DNA of 64,000 nucleotides from Stenopsyche tienmushanensis. Taxonomy: Eukaryota; Arthropoda; Insecta; Trichoptera; Stenopsychidae. Of the stretch, positions 13,401 to 24,309 are shown piece after piece. The notes below the pieces were generated by a model. That model saw only the letters and a program-made list of their open reading frames with translations, was not told where the DNA came from and ran no database searches. The translations under genes were made by a program, and so were the position numbers. The DNA lies in NCBI GenBank assembly GCA_008973525.1, contig WACJ01000047.1, positions 1,550,001 through 1,614,000 of the forward strand. The letters run 5' to 3'. Positions within the stretch are counted from its first letter, which is position 1. Each line of letters opens with the position of its first letter.

Positions 13401-15973
13401 ACGATTGTATTCGTGTTTCTTTTAATCACGATGAATAAATTTGTTTAATAAGCGGGCAATGGACCCATTCTTAAAATGCGTTGATTGATAATGATGGACC
13501 TAGTGATTAAAAAAATCCCGAATTTTTAATTGGATAGGTTACAGTAAAAGGAAAACGGTGATTATGTGTAAATAGTACCAGGAAATATATTAGCAAAGTA
13601 GGGCACCGCAGTAATCCGCAATTATCTCATACAACTCAGGAGTGATCAAGTGTAATTGAAATATTTTATTTGATCCATATTTAAAATGCATTCCATGATG
13701 AAAATTTCGGGATCCCGAGATTTCGGAATTGCATTAGACCATCCCGGGATCAGTCCCAGGATCCCGGGACCGGGATTTTCAATAGTTTAAGAAATTGCTT
13801 TTAATTTGATCAAAAATTACTAAAAAGTCCATTTGTTTAATATAAAAAATAACTTGTTGAATTTTATTTTTTAAGAAAAGATAAAAATAGACAAATAAAA
13901 CACTAAAAAATTCAAATATTATTTTGAAAATATCCCCGAAGTAACACCGATTGTTTTATCATTTAGTGGGGATCTGATTTTGGAAGTCAGGCAACTTGCT
14001 GCTGAAAATGCACGCTCAGCCTCCAAACTCGTTGGAGGTATCATCATAAGATATTTAAATGCTAGTTCAAGTTTATGACCATTTTTGCCCCCTTTTTCGT
14101 ATAACACCATCAATGTGATAAAATTCCTTTCTGCTGAGACACGGACTAAAACTCGCAAAATTCCCGATTTTCCGACAAATTATTTATTTCCGTCGCTGCA
14201 GATGAATACTTATATACTGTAATACTTTGATGTGATTCGTATTTATATTACGGAGGAATACTAAAATTCTGAATTCCGTATCTAATATATTTCATATCGA
14301 TATTCCCATGATTAGAGTCGAGGTGTAGTAAATACATCACCGGAAGGGAAAGGTTAATATAAAAATTTGAAAAACATATGTACTGTATATATGTAAACAT
14401 AGATTAGATAGTTACTGCCCCTGAACATCGCCTAAGCTCGACAATTAGTTGTTACGTCACTGTTGTACGATTTCTATTAGGTAAAAAATTCAATCCCGAA
14501 TTTTTCAGAATTACGTTTACTAATCCATTCATAAGTAGATGAAATTTGAATGAAGTAATTCTCGATTAGGTATTAAAAGCTGTAACAACTACTAAAAAAT
14601 GTTATATATAGTGATCAGTTGATGAAATTGGATGAAAAATTTCATTGAATCTGATAAAATTGTGGACATAATGTAATTTTAGAATGCGAATGGAAAGTTT
14701 TAGTACACCCAATTTTAGCTTCAACAGGTTATTAATTTTTTTTTAGATTTGAGCATTCTACTCATATGTATGATATCTTCGTATTGATACTTTTGTATTA
14801 TCAAAAAAATATAGAATCCGAATTTTGGCCGAAAAAATGATAAACAGCCATTGATTCAAATGGCCTTATTCCAACCTAATAAACAAAGTTTTAATGTATA
14901 TTTCTTCGATATTTTTAGATTTTTTCTTTCCTCTTCTTCTTCATGATGTTTGTCCTTGGTATCGGATCTACTGTGGCGGTTGTTTCGAGTGTAGTTACTG
15001 TCATAAAAGACAAATATCCAAAACTACGTCATTGGCAAGCATTGCTTGCGGTCTCCATTCTAGGATTCTTAGCTGGTCTGTTTTATGTGACTCCTGTGAG
15101 TAATTTATATATTTTTTAAGTTAAAAAATGAGAAAGAAACTTAAATTAAATTTAAATTTATTTTTTTAAAAATAGGGCGGCCAATTTATTATGGATCTAG
15201 TTGATAAATATGGCGGATCGACCATTATGATCATTTTGGCCAGTGCTCAGCTAATATCGGTGGCATGGATTTATGGTAAATATAAGGACATCTATGTAGA
15301 TATAATAAAATTTGTTTGAGTTTTAAACAATTTTTTAAAAAATATATATCGCTCGATTAATTTTAGGCGTCAAAAATTTTTGCGATGATGTTGAATTTAT
15401 GCTGCACATTAAGCTTAGTCCTTATTGGAGGGTTTGCTGGGTGATAATTACGCCTATGATCCTTCTTATCGTCACTATAACATCGCTTGTCCCGGACAAA
15501 GACAAAACTAATGTTGCATATCCGATAGCAGCAATAGGTGAGATAATTTAATGCTGTTTTAATGTCTAGAAAAAAATGGGTCGAATTCGACCCCGTTTCG
15601 ACGAGCGACAGTTGAATTGACGTTTTAAAATGTTTCAGTGGTTGGGTGGTTAATTTCGGCATCTGGATTAATAAATTTGCCTCTATTTGCTGGATTTTCT
15701 ATTTATAAAAGACGCAATATGCCTGGCAAAGAGGTATGTTTCCAACTGACAAACTTGATTAAATTAAATTTCATATTAAAATGTTTTAATCGTACGAATT
15801 ATATTGATTTGTAGTTGATCAAATCTGTCTTCAGTCCACGTGAATCATGGGGACCAGTAAATCCCCAGCAGAAAGCAGATTGGTTGGAGTTCAAAGAATT
15901 AAAACGATTGGAACGAGAAGTTCGCGATGTTCCAAGATGGAGACAAATTTATAATAATATTTTAGGCTATTAA
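7480..15973 (+). CDS. Sodium-dependent nutrient amino acid transporter (SLC6 family), gene 1
   Basis: Predicted Na+-coupled amino acid symporter of the plasma membrane. Coding exons: 7480-7554, 7700-7985, 11438-11651, 11726-11996, 12070-12173, 12291-12477, 14919-15095, 15176-15275, 15367-15537, 15639-15733, 15815-15973. All introns are GT-AG and the joined frame is 1839 nt, or 612 residues, a normal SLC6 length. TM1 (about 48-70) carries [11 protein letters not shown], followed by [10 protein letters not shown] and [15 protein letters not shown] of TM2. Gly60 stands where monoamine transporters have Asp, which points to amino acid substrates. EL2 has Cys161/Cys168 (expected disulphide) and an N-glycosylation site at Asn173. 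TM6 has [11 protein letters not shown] (290-300), TM7 [10 protein letters not shown] with Ser330 at the chloride position, and TM8 VLGIGST. The tail ends ILGY. The start is the first ATG after the acceptor at 7476. An upstream coding exon in phase 0 is possible, as in gene 3. Introns 2 (3452 bp) and 6 (2441 bp) are long and hold repeats; the others are 73-145 bp. Confidence 0.95.
8868..9395 (+). repeat. Interspersed repeat F, copy 1 (gene 1 intron 2)
   Basis: About 0.5 kb that recurs inverted at 61180-61680, inside an intron of gene 3. Landmarks are cctctttttgtgcga...caaagttatg at the start, atcgctgaatt in the middle, and tttttctcgaa...ttttttcaac...cggttgacat further on. Divergence is high and no terminal repeats were recognised. 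Confidence 0.7.
9712..9765. repeat. Shared repeat terminus (CACTAG...ACCCGG motif)
   Basis: The string tatcactagggaatacccg followed by gcatgtgttgcaacgc is matched at 35876-35915 (tatcactagcgagtacccg, then gtatttgttgcaatgc). An identical start in unrelated flanks indicates the end of a repeat family. I could not assign the family. Confidence 0.45.
10868..10995 (-). pseudogene. RTE-like reverse transcriptase scrap (gene 1 intron 2)
   Basis: The minus strand matches the RTE-like fragment at 32940-33060. After one frameshift it reads [19 protein letters not shown], against the MYNEITSRIQYGCWCYHGL of the better copy. Only this short piece is left. The nearby GC-richer stretch 9770-10350 may belong to the same or another old element but has no motif I can name. 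Confidence 0.5.
13695..14545 (-). mobile_element. hAT element remnant with C-terminal dimerisation domain (gene 1 intron 6)
   Basis: The minus-strand frame at 13919-14158 contains [16 protein letters not shown] followed by RSPLND. This is the C-terminal dimerisation motif of hAT transposases (P-T-S-x-x-A-E-R-x-F-S). The element matches the complete copy at 20114-21080 along most of its length, including the shared gatgtatttactacacctcg block and the palindrome-rich end around cccgggatc at 13730-13775. Its terminal TAGGG ends are missing or diverged, so it is a decayed insertion. It lies antisense in the intron. Confidence 0.75.
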
Positions 15974-16689
15974 TTTAAATAATATTAAGTACTATTTTTT
16001 TTATAAGTTTTTGCATTTATTTAACGCTTGCGTAATCTATAACCGCAAACTTTCCCAAGTGATAATTTGATAATAACCTAAACACAATTAAATCTATATA
16101 TAATAGTAAAAAATATTAAGTGACTCACGATAAGGTAAATTCCATATGATATAATCAAATGTCATATTTTTGTATAAACTATAGTTAATGATTAATTCTC
16201 ATTATAAGTATTTTTAATGATAAAATAAGAAATGTGTTCGCTTCGATTTACCCTCTTTCGCACTTACGGCAAAAAATCGTGAAAAATAGCCGTTGTTTTC
16301 AGTTTTTCCTAAATATTCCTTGCATGCGCCTGAAATAAGATTATGCAATCGTGAAATATTATAAGAAATACATAGCTCTTAAAATATTAGTGATCCATGA
16401 CAATGCTTCAGGCCATCCTCCTCCATAATAAGTGGGATTACAGCCTGATACCTTGATGTACAGAAACTATTTATATTCAAGCATTTTAAAGTCATCAATG
16501 GGTCAATAGCGAGCGTTAGTATCACAATCGAAAATATATCATTGCTAGTCATGGTTAATACAATGTATATATTTTTATTTATTTATTTATTTTCCTCTTG
16601 GAAGGAGGAAATCTTAAAAAAGACATCATGGTTAAAAACCATGGTAGTATGGGATTCATATCGACTTAAACCTCAACCCTTTTTTTTTC
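15974..16689. other. 3-prime UTR and downstream region of gene 1
   Basis: AT-rich sequence after the stop codon. The first plausible polyadenylation signal is ATTAAA at 16087-16092. No other gene or repeat terminus was recognised before the R1-like fragment. Confidence 0.4.
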
Positions 16690-17050
16690 CACCGACCGCC
16701 ATGGAATCCGCTTTCTCACGAACCGATGTTCACTCTTGTAGTTCTTTTTGCGTTTTCTTTCTTTCGCATGACCTCACTAGCGAAATTCACCCACGCTTCC
16801 CACTTTTCTTTCGTTTTGATCTTTGTGGTAACCATGTTGGATATGGTTGAGGTTTTTCCAATTATTTCGTTAATTCTGAATCATCTGCCCACGCTTCACA
16901 TTTGACGACAATGTTTTCCGCGTCATCAAGATCCTCGCCACAATGGTGGCACTTTGTCGAGTCCTCCTTGCCAATATTAAATAGGTAAGTTCCGAAGCAC
17001 CCATGTCCCGTCAGCATCTGGGTTAGGTGATAGGTGAGCTTTCCGTGTTT
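16690..17050 (-). pseudogene. R1-clade retrotransposon ORF2 C-terminal fragment
   Basis: On the minus strand the translation reads LTYHLTQMLTGHGCFGTYLF, then CHHCGEDLDDAEN, then KCEAW. This is the CCHC-like zinc-knuckle region at the end of R1-clade ORF2 proteins. Past a frameshift it continues as TKEKWEAWVNFASEVMRKKE. The same block occurs three times at 43.9-45.2 kb. Stops and frameshifts show it is dead. Confidence 0.8.
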
Positions 17051-17294
17051 ACGCGAGGTTCATTTTTGTATCGCTGGTTCAATGATACAATGATACAAAT
17101 ACGATGTATATCAGGATTTTTTTCCACCAAGCTTTCAGCTTTGCAGATATCAATAATAGTTTTCGGAACCTGAATAATTGTACATACTAGCATTAAATAA
17201 AAATCTACAAACCGGTTTTCTTTGTTTAATAATGTCACTATTTCCCGTACTATTCGTTGCATAAGCATTTTAAAGCTAATCGATCTAGGGGATG

Positions 17295-17781
17295 ACATAC
17301 GACAGACGGTGACTGATTGGATTGGAGGATCATTTAATATCGATCCTATTTCTGTCTGATCTGGGTTACCCCGGACTGGCCACACAGAGAGTGTCTTCCA
17401 CTGATCTTTTAGCCCCACGAGAAACACTACGCGCAGAGCGTCCAGGTGCCTATCCCTTTTGCTCCGCGCCCTCCAGGGGAGGCGAAGTTTCCGCATGTAG
17501 ATCAGCTTCAGACTACGTGCACCCGAAGGTGTGATGGAGGAGGAAGGGCAGAGGTTCCACACACTCCTTTATGGGTACGCAGCACTGGGTGACCTGCTTA
17601 CCCAACTCATATTAGCTGGGCCACTCCAGCTGCGTTTGATGAGCAAACCGACGAGGCTACTTTCGCGCACGTCTACTCCACAACATTACCTTAGAAGTTC
17701 AACCGTTGCCCACGGGCGTAGAGTTGGCTCCCCCCCTGGGGTTTTATAGGTGGGCATCGTGTAGTCTAACACCCACCCGAG
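17295..17781 (+). mobile_element. 487-bp retroposed insertion with 13-bp target duplication
   Basis: The 13-bp direct repeat GATCTAGGGGATG at 17282-17294 and 17782-17794 encloses a 487-bp segment, mostly much richer in GC than its surroundings. The right end (ggggttttataggtgggcat, then ctaacacccaccc) resembles the 3-prime end of R1-clade elements; compare gggttttagtgggtag...atcccacact at the end of the copy near 45.2 kb. A long target duplication, no terminal inverted repeats and no polyA fit a 5-prime-truncated R1-clade element or a SINE that uses such a tail. The short open frames inside are not genes I recognise. Confidence 0.75.
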
Positions 17782-17794
17782 GATCTAGGGGATG

Positions 17795-19541
17795 TTGCTA
17801 ATTTCGATATGTATTATTTAAGAATCATATTTGTTGAAACAATTACAATTATAGAGAAAGCGAATAGCTATTCAGAGATATAACATTTTTCATGGGTTAA
17901 AATATATCTTAGAAGGATGGACCAACGTAATGTCGACACATATGAACGGCACATGAAACAAACTCTCATAACGGTATAATAAAAGTATGAATTTTAATAA
18001 ACACAAGAGGAAGAAAAAGATATTTTATTGTAAAGTTTGATCGATAACTCAATTTGAAAGCTATCAATGAAATTATGATTTAACCCTTGGAAAATAATTA
18101 AACCCTCAAATCAAGACTTAATTGGAATTGAGAAAGAATGAGTTACAAAGCGAAAAGTAAATGAAATGAAAGAACTAGATAAACTCCGCCCAAAAACTTT
18201 ATATTGAAGGACATGGCTTCTGCCAAATCATTGATGGAATTCAAAAAAATTAAAATATGGACAGTACAGATGATGATATTCCAAAATAATTGTTGTAAAT
18301 ACGCGTTTAATTATTTATATATAGTTATCAACTGGTAATCATATTATCGTATTATATACCTTTTATAAATATTATTTATGTAGTTACCATTATTTATGTA
18401 GAGAATCGATTGTACTTTTTGATAACGATATTCGTAGCAGTTATGACATTATGAATTATGACGTCTTGGGTTATAGGTTTCCCCAACCAATACAGACCAC
18501 ATTCAATTGAATGACGATAATTGCAACCACTTTTTTCCCTACTAAATTTGGTTTTGTAAATTCTTTGAATCAAGACGATTAGTCGATACAATATTTTTCA
18601 TTTTTTCGTTGGCATATTCATGATCAATTGTTACCATTCCTATGTAATGAGTATATCGCTTAATTTATTGGATGGTCATTGTATTCCAAAATTATGACCT
18701 GAGCAGGTTCATAATTTTATATTGTCATCCGCTGCTTACTGCGCCTGTATTTTATAATGAATAGAGTGAAATGAAAAACATTTTCTTTAAAAAATAAATA
18801 TATTTTAAGCTCAAGAAAATCATTTAACAATCGATAATTACGAATGACGTAAATATGACAAATAGTTTGTATTGTATCTTAAGAAGATAATATCAAAAAA
18901 ATATGTTCTTAAGAAACTTAAAGGAAAAAAATGATTATCATGAATATACCAAGATACTTTTTATGAACCATTTAAGAGCCCCTGTTTGAAGAATATTTGA
19001 ACCTCTTAAAATTGCACCATTGTAATTATTCACTTCTGGGCATTTTACATTTTTTGCACGTGGCTTATATCGTCTTCTTTATTAACCAAGTTTTTTTTTA
19101 TTCTAATATTTTCACTTCGATTTTTTGAAATCAAATTCAAGTCTTTCCAAGAAGTCCTTTATTGTGCATAAACGTTAGAGTAATATACGAATAAGTGGCA
19201 TTTTTAATGAAAAATTTACTAAATTTATTATAAATAAAAGGTATTAGTCTTTAGTTTCCCTCCCGTTTGAATAATTGAATTAAATAGCCAATTTGAGAAG
19301 TTGTAATATTCTTCCAATGAGAGTTAGGAAATTTAATGGAAATTTTGTCAAGTGAACGTGACAAATTTTCACATTTTATTACACTGTTACGATAAAAAAT
19401 AAGTACATTACTTATTTACAGTCCATAATCAATTTCCATGGTCTCCTGCTCAATTGAAAAGAGAATAAATCCGCCCGTTGCAATGAATGATTATAATTGT
19501 ACATAACATAGTATGTTGCAACCCCTGCATATAATTACAGC
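17795..19541. other. Intergenic, nothing recognised
   Basis: AT-rich non-coding sequence. The minus-strand open frame at 18394-18591 has no family signature. Confidence 0.5.
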
Positions 19542-19990
19542 TTTAACCCTTTGAATAGTGAGCTAATTTTACATTATCATAAATTTAGATGCTATATTTG
19601 CATGTTCGCCACTAATCATCCGTTCAAACCCACTTATCTGTTAGGACCGTCGCAGCGTGTATGCAGCTTGTACATAAATAAATAAACAGTGTCTATAGCA
19701 CACAATATTCGGTCATTTATTCAAGTAAACACCAACAATACATTTGAAATTGATTTATTATATCATTCACATATCGTTATTATTCGATAAATTTGGGCTA
19801 AAGATTTATACAATCGTACGATGTATGCAAGATACTCTCTCCATCTCCGTCTCCAATTCACAATCTTCGATCTGCAATACACTCTCCGTCTCTGTCTATC
19901 TCTAAGCTCAAAGTGTAAGAATGCTCTTTTTGAATCACTAGAATTCGGATACAAAACTGTGGCTTACTTCTTTAAACGAGTTAAGTCTTA
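19542..19990 (-). repeat. Interspersed repeat A, copy 2
   Basis: Inverted relative to 4372-4776. The order of landmarks is preserved after reverse complementing (gagttaagt end, agagacggagagtg, gtacgattgtata, gctgcgacggtccta, agggttaaag). It carries an extra gagacggaga unit compared with copy 1, a small tandem expansion. Confidence 0.75.
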
Positions 19991-20113
19991 AAGAGATTGC
20001 CACACAATAATAAATTTAAAAAAAATACATGCCAAACTCGTAATAAAAAATCATGCATATCGAGGATGAATGTTCGAATTTATCCCAGGCTGAAAAACTA
20101 AATGGATCCAGAG

Positions 20114-21080
20114 TAGGGAATCCAATCCCGGGATCCCACACAGTTTTAGATGCTCATGAATCCCGGGATTAGTAAACGTAATTCCGAAAAATTCAAGATT
20201 GAAATTTTTACGTAACAGAAATCGTACACCTCACCAATATGATGAAGGCTACTAAATCCTGCCGAAATCTGAATGCTTGGAAACAGTGGCGTAACTACTA
20301 ATCGGCGAGCTTAGGCGACGCCTTGAAGCAGTAACTGTTTTTCAAATTTTTATATTAACCTTTCCCTCCCGGTGATGTATTTACTACACCTCGCTTATAA
20401 TAATGGGAATATCGATATGAAATATAATAGATACGGAATTCAGATTTTCTGTATTCCTCCGAAATATAATTATGAATCACATCAAAGTATTATAGTATAT
20501 AAGTATTCATCTGTAGCGACGGAAATAAATAATTTGTCGGAAAATCGAGAATTTTGCGAGTTTTAGTCCGTGTCTCAGCAGAAAGGAATTTTATCAGTCA
20601 CATTGATGGTGTTATACGAAAATGGGGGCTCACGCGATCATCAACTCATCAACTAGTATTTAAATATTTGATGACGATACCTCCAACGAGTGTGGAGGTA
20701 TCGTCATCGTGCAACGTGCATTTTCAGCAGAAAGTTGCCTTGCTTCTAAAATCAGATCCAGACTAAACGACGAAACACTCGATGTTTTAATATTACTTTG
20801 GGTATATTTTCAAAATAATATTTGAATTTTTTAGTATAATATTTATCTATTTTTGAATTGTATTTTTATCTTTTCATAAATAAAACTTGAAGGTGAAATT
20901 CTTTCACCTTCAAATTATATTTTATATTTAGCAAATGGAATGATTATTAATTTTTGATCAAATTTATCAAAGTAATTTCTTAAATTATTGAAAATCCTGA
21001 TTTCGGGACTGATCCTGGGATGGTCTAATGCAATTCCGAAATCCTGGGATCGAAATTTTGGCTCGGGATTGGATTCCCTA
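20114..21080 (+). mobile_element. Non-autonomous hAT element, 967 bp, complete ends
   Basis: The terminal inverted repeats are TAGGGAATCCAATCCCGGG on the left and TAGGGAATCCAATCCCGAGC reading inward from the right. The flanks are ATCCAGAG (20106-20113) and GTCCAGAG (21081-21088), a 7/8 match to an 8-bp hAT target duplication. Internally it keeps a damaged hAT C-terminal frame (20554-20770, with YLMTIPPTS), so it derives from an autonomous hAT by deletion and decay. Related pieces are 13695-14545 and 34249-34475. It carries a 16-bp perfect hairpin at 20670-20708 that its sibling lacks. Confidence 0.85.
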
Positions 21081-21118
21081 GTCCAGAGGGCTTCAAACTT
21101 AAAATGCCTTTCAAGTGT

Positions 21119-21692
21119 TAAATCCGCCATTGAGAACGAAGAAAATAAAGATTGGCTGGCCAATAGAGAAACAGTAAGAACCATTTGAGTAATATCGCAT
21201 TTGATTTGTGGAATTAAAGCAGGATGTTTATTAAAAACAGCTTAATAGAAAGAGAACAATTGCATCGTATGATAAATGAATACATATTAATATTTTTGCG
21301 GTTTCAACAAATGCTATTTTTATACTACTATGACTATCGATGCAATATTATTAAAATTAGGTATAAAATTTAGCCTATTTTAGTCATCAAATCAAATGTT
21401 TGTCAAACGTAATGCTTGCTTCAACAATGTGCTTGTTAATTTTGAATCAAAACAAAAAAGACTTTCTTTGACTTTGAACGTTGAAGTGTAATTGAACATC
21501 AAGAAAACTTGTAAACCTCAATTAATCAATTAAATGTGATTTGTTTTAATACAGGTTTATTAAAAAATCGCAATAAATTTAAATAACGATAATAGAGGTT
21601 TTAAGAGCGGATCTTTGAATGATGCTGACTAATGATAATGACAGTTGCGGGAGATTAGATCATCATGTAATTTGAGATTCATGCTTGATGTG
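21119..21692 (+). repeat. Large inverted repeat G, left arm
   Basis: Nearly the whole arm is found in inverted order at 27211-28180, at high similarity by eye. Shared strings include taaatccgcca at the outer end, attaaagcaggatgtttatt, tgcatcgtatg, tactactatgactatcgat, and tgatctaatctcccgcaac (reverse) at the inner end. The right arm has about 410 bp of extra sequence (27483-27892). It is either two copies of one repeat in opposite orientation or an inverted duplication. Confidence 0.85.
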
Positions 21693-21874
21693 TCCCTTTA
21701 CAGCATTCAAAAAAATCTATTATTTTTTACTACACATTTTGAAAGTATAATATATTTAGAGTATACTGAAAAGAATACAAATCAGAATGTGATATATTTA
21801 CGAAGTTATAGCATATAGTCAAGAGTGGACCGGGCCCACATGACTGCAAAATAAGTGCGAAATAACTAACTATA

Positions 21875-22933
21875 CAGGTTTTTTTGCACATGGACCGATT
21901 CTTGGCTTCAGTGCGATTGTTACGATTTTATTGAAGATATGGACGAAAATGCTTTTTTGCATGAATAGGTTGTTGAAAATTATATTGATAAATGTATAGC
22001 TTTCCAGCGGATGAGATCCAAGATGGATATTCATCTTCAACTGATATTCAAAACTGAGACAATGATAATGTTTCATGTCTGGATATCAGAGTGGCATCCG
22101 AAGGCAACTCTATTAATTATAATGTTTTTTTTTTTACTTTATTCGCATAAATACATGAAATGACATCCTCCATGAAGCGATTTTTAATCCAAAGTGATTA
22201 AATTTTAGTAATGCCTCTAAGTATTAACTTTTGGAGGCCCTATTCCGTGGCTCGCACGGTATCCAGATCTGAGTGCCCTATTTGAAAGAACAACCACTGC
22301 CTTTGTAAAAATGAAAGAGGAAATGTTACTTCAGGCAACTATAATTGAAATAAGAAAAAGGATTAGTATGTGTATACGAAGCAGAGGTTTCAAATTTTAA
22401 TAAATTTTGAAAATAGATTTAATAAAAACATTTTAAACAAAAAAAGTATTTTCTTAACCCCGACCCTGGCAAACTGGTAACTCTTCAAGTTTAACGACTT
22501 GTTGAATGATTTGTATGACATGTAGTATATAATTGGAAAGGGTCTAATCTGGCAAACTTTTTAAAACTAAATTAACTTCAAAATAGTTGTTAGTTTTTCG
22601 TTTAGAGAATTTAGAAGTTGATATTTTCGTTTGTTTGAACATTTTTTGTGATTTTGGAAGCTCAGAACTAATTTTTCTAAACCATAAAATAATAATTTAT
22701 TTAGATCAAAAATACATTGTAAAATACAAAAACAGCTATTTCGTGCTATTACGATCACAGATTAAAAAGTTATGACGATTTCAAGATGAAATTTCGAATA
22801 TTTTTTCAAAATGCTGAAACAAAATCTATTTCGACAACCCTGATATTTAGGACATGGGGCCTATATGTAAAACGTAGCAAAATACCTCCCAAACCAAAAA
22901 AAAAAATTGCCGATCAATGTGCAAAACACCCTG
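21875..22933. mobile_element. Candidate DNA transposon/MITE with TA target and GTGCAAAACACCCTG termini
   Basis: The left end CAGGTTTTTTTGCACATG and the inverted right end (rc CAGGGTGTTTTGCACATTG) are flanked by TA on both sides, as expected for Tc1/mariner-type insertion. The interior (1.06 kb) has no recognised transposase. A further copy of the right end occurs at 23376-23397. The termini differ by several bases, so the pairing is probable but not certain. Confidence 0.5.
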
Positions 22934-23904
22934 TATTTGTGACGGGAAAACCGGTTAATCTCACCGGCACATCTCATCGTCGCTGGACCACATCTGTGTC
23001 ATCATCTGCAGATAAAACTCTCGCGCCGAAAAAGTCAACGCCAAGGCTGCCCAATCTTTTTTGTCCAGGGAGCTCCCTTTCAATTTAAAATTAATAACAC
23101 GGATTGACTTCTAACATGATTCTTATAGGAAGCGTATTTTAGTTTTTTTCTTTTCTTAAAAATGTTTATTTTAAATGCCAAATATTATTAGATAAATATG
23201 TGCTTAAAAATAATTAAAATGTGATATTTACGTATATTTTAACATATTATTTATTATAATTATATATTTTTTATTATTAAAATATATAACATGCAGGGTG
23301 CGTTCAGAAAGTTATGCATATATTGCGATAAAACACCGCAGTGTGTTCTACAACAGGGTTTAAAAAAAAAATATCGGTCGATGTGCAAAACACCCTTTAT
23401 ATTATTATTTGTATATAAAAATATAGTTTTTTTAATTCACACACAAGTTTTCGGGATCGATCAAATTTTGTTTAAGATCTACCGGTTGATCGCGAGTCCC
23501 AAATATTCGAAAAAACAATTATTCGAATACGAAATTGGTAAAGTATTCTGATATTTTATATATTTATGCATATGTTTTTTAACAAGGCAAAATTAGAGTT
23601 AAATTTTTACTTATATCTGATATTTCGAACCTCCTGTTCGGTTCTTGTTCGCGGATTAAGTCAATCTATATAGTGAAACGCAGATTTTTTTGGAAATGAG
23701 CCGATTGGAAGAAATTCTAGGAATTGAAATATTTATTGATTTTCTCGTGTGCCGCGTTTTCCAATTAGTCAAAGATCGAATGTGATTGAGAGAGGTATGA
23801 GTTCGACTATTTGAAAATTGAAAAAGGTGATATATTCTTTAACTGTCTTTAAATATTGATCAGTCATTTTTACATTTTCTATTGTTTTCAATGACTTTCA
23901 AAAG
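22934..23904. other. Repeat scraps between a MITE and a mariner remnant
   Basis: Holds a second GTGCAAAACACCC terminus (23376-23397), possibly paired with cagggtgcgttcag at 23294. Also holds a TTCGAATA-rich piece at 23480-23560 that matches the right end of the hAT element at 1293-3275. A GC-richer stretch (22930-23080) follows the first MITE. No gene was seen. Confidence 0.45.
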
Positions 23905-24185
23905 AATGGCGTCAACAAAAAAAAAATGGTAGCTTTTTGTATGAGTTCAAATTGGAGCACAATGTAGAGAAAGCAAGTGGAAATATTAATTGAGCATTCG
24001 GAGAAAGATCTATTTGTGAAAGAATAATTCGAAAAGGCCAAAAATAATGTCGAAAGAGGGAATATAAAAATGCTGGACAAATGGGTGCCACACGAACTGT
24101 TAAAAGGCTAAAATTGATCCGCTTTGAAGTGTTTTCTTCGTTGATAAATAAAAAAAGATTATTTCCAAAATATTTTTATGTAAAT
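23905..24185 (+). pseudogene. mariner transposase remnant
   Basis: The translation gives YEFKLEHNVEKASGNIN, a stop, AFGERSICERIIRKG, which matches the N-terminal helix-turn-helix start of mariner transposases. It jumps, after an internal deletion, to LDKWVPHEL and then in another frame RFEVFSSLINKKRLF, which matches the mariner WVPHEL...SLL block. Two frame changes and a large deletion show it is dead. The catalytic DDD region is absent. Confidence 0.7.
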
Positions 24186-24309
24186 GTAGCTTTACAAATG
24201 TATTTGTACGAAGAGCTTCAAAAATCAGATTTAGCAATCAAACATTATAATAGCGTCCGACACAGCATAAAAAAAGTTGTAAATCTAGAAAAAAGAAGTA
24301 ATTGTTAAT

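Noticed and set aside
17023..17562. 179-codon minus-strand open frame, the longest in the window
   Set aside because: It crosses the boundary of the 13-bp-flanked retroposed insertion, so it joins unrelated sequences and cannot be an old gene.
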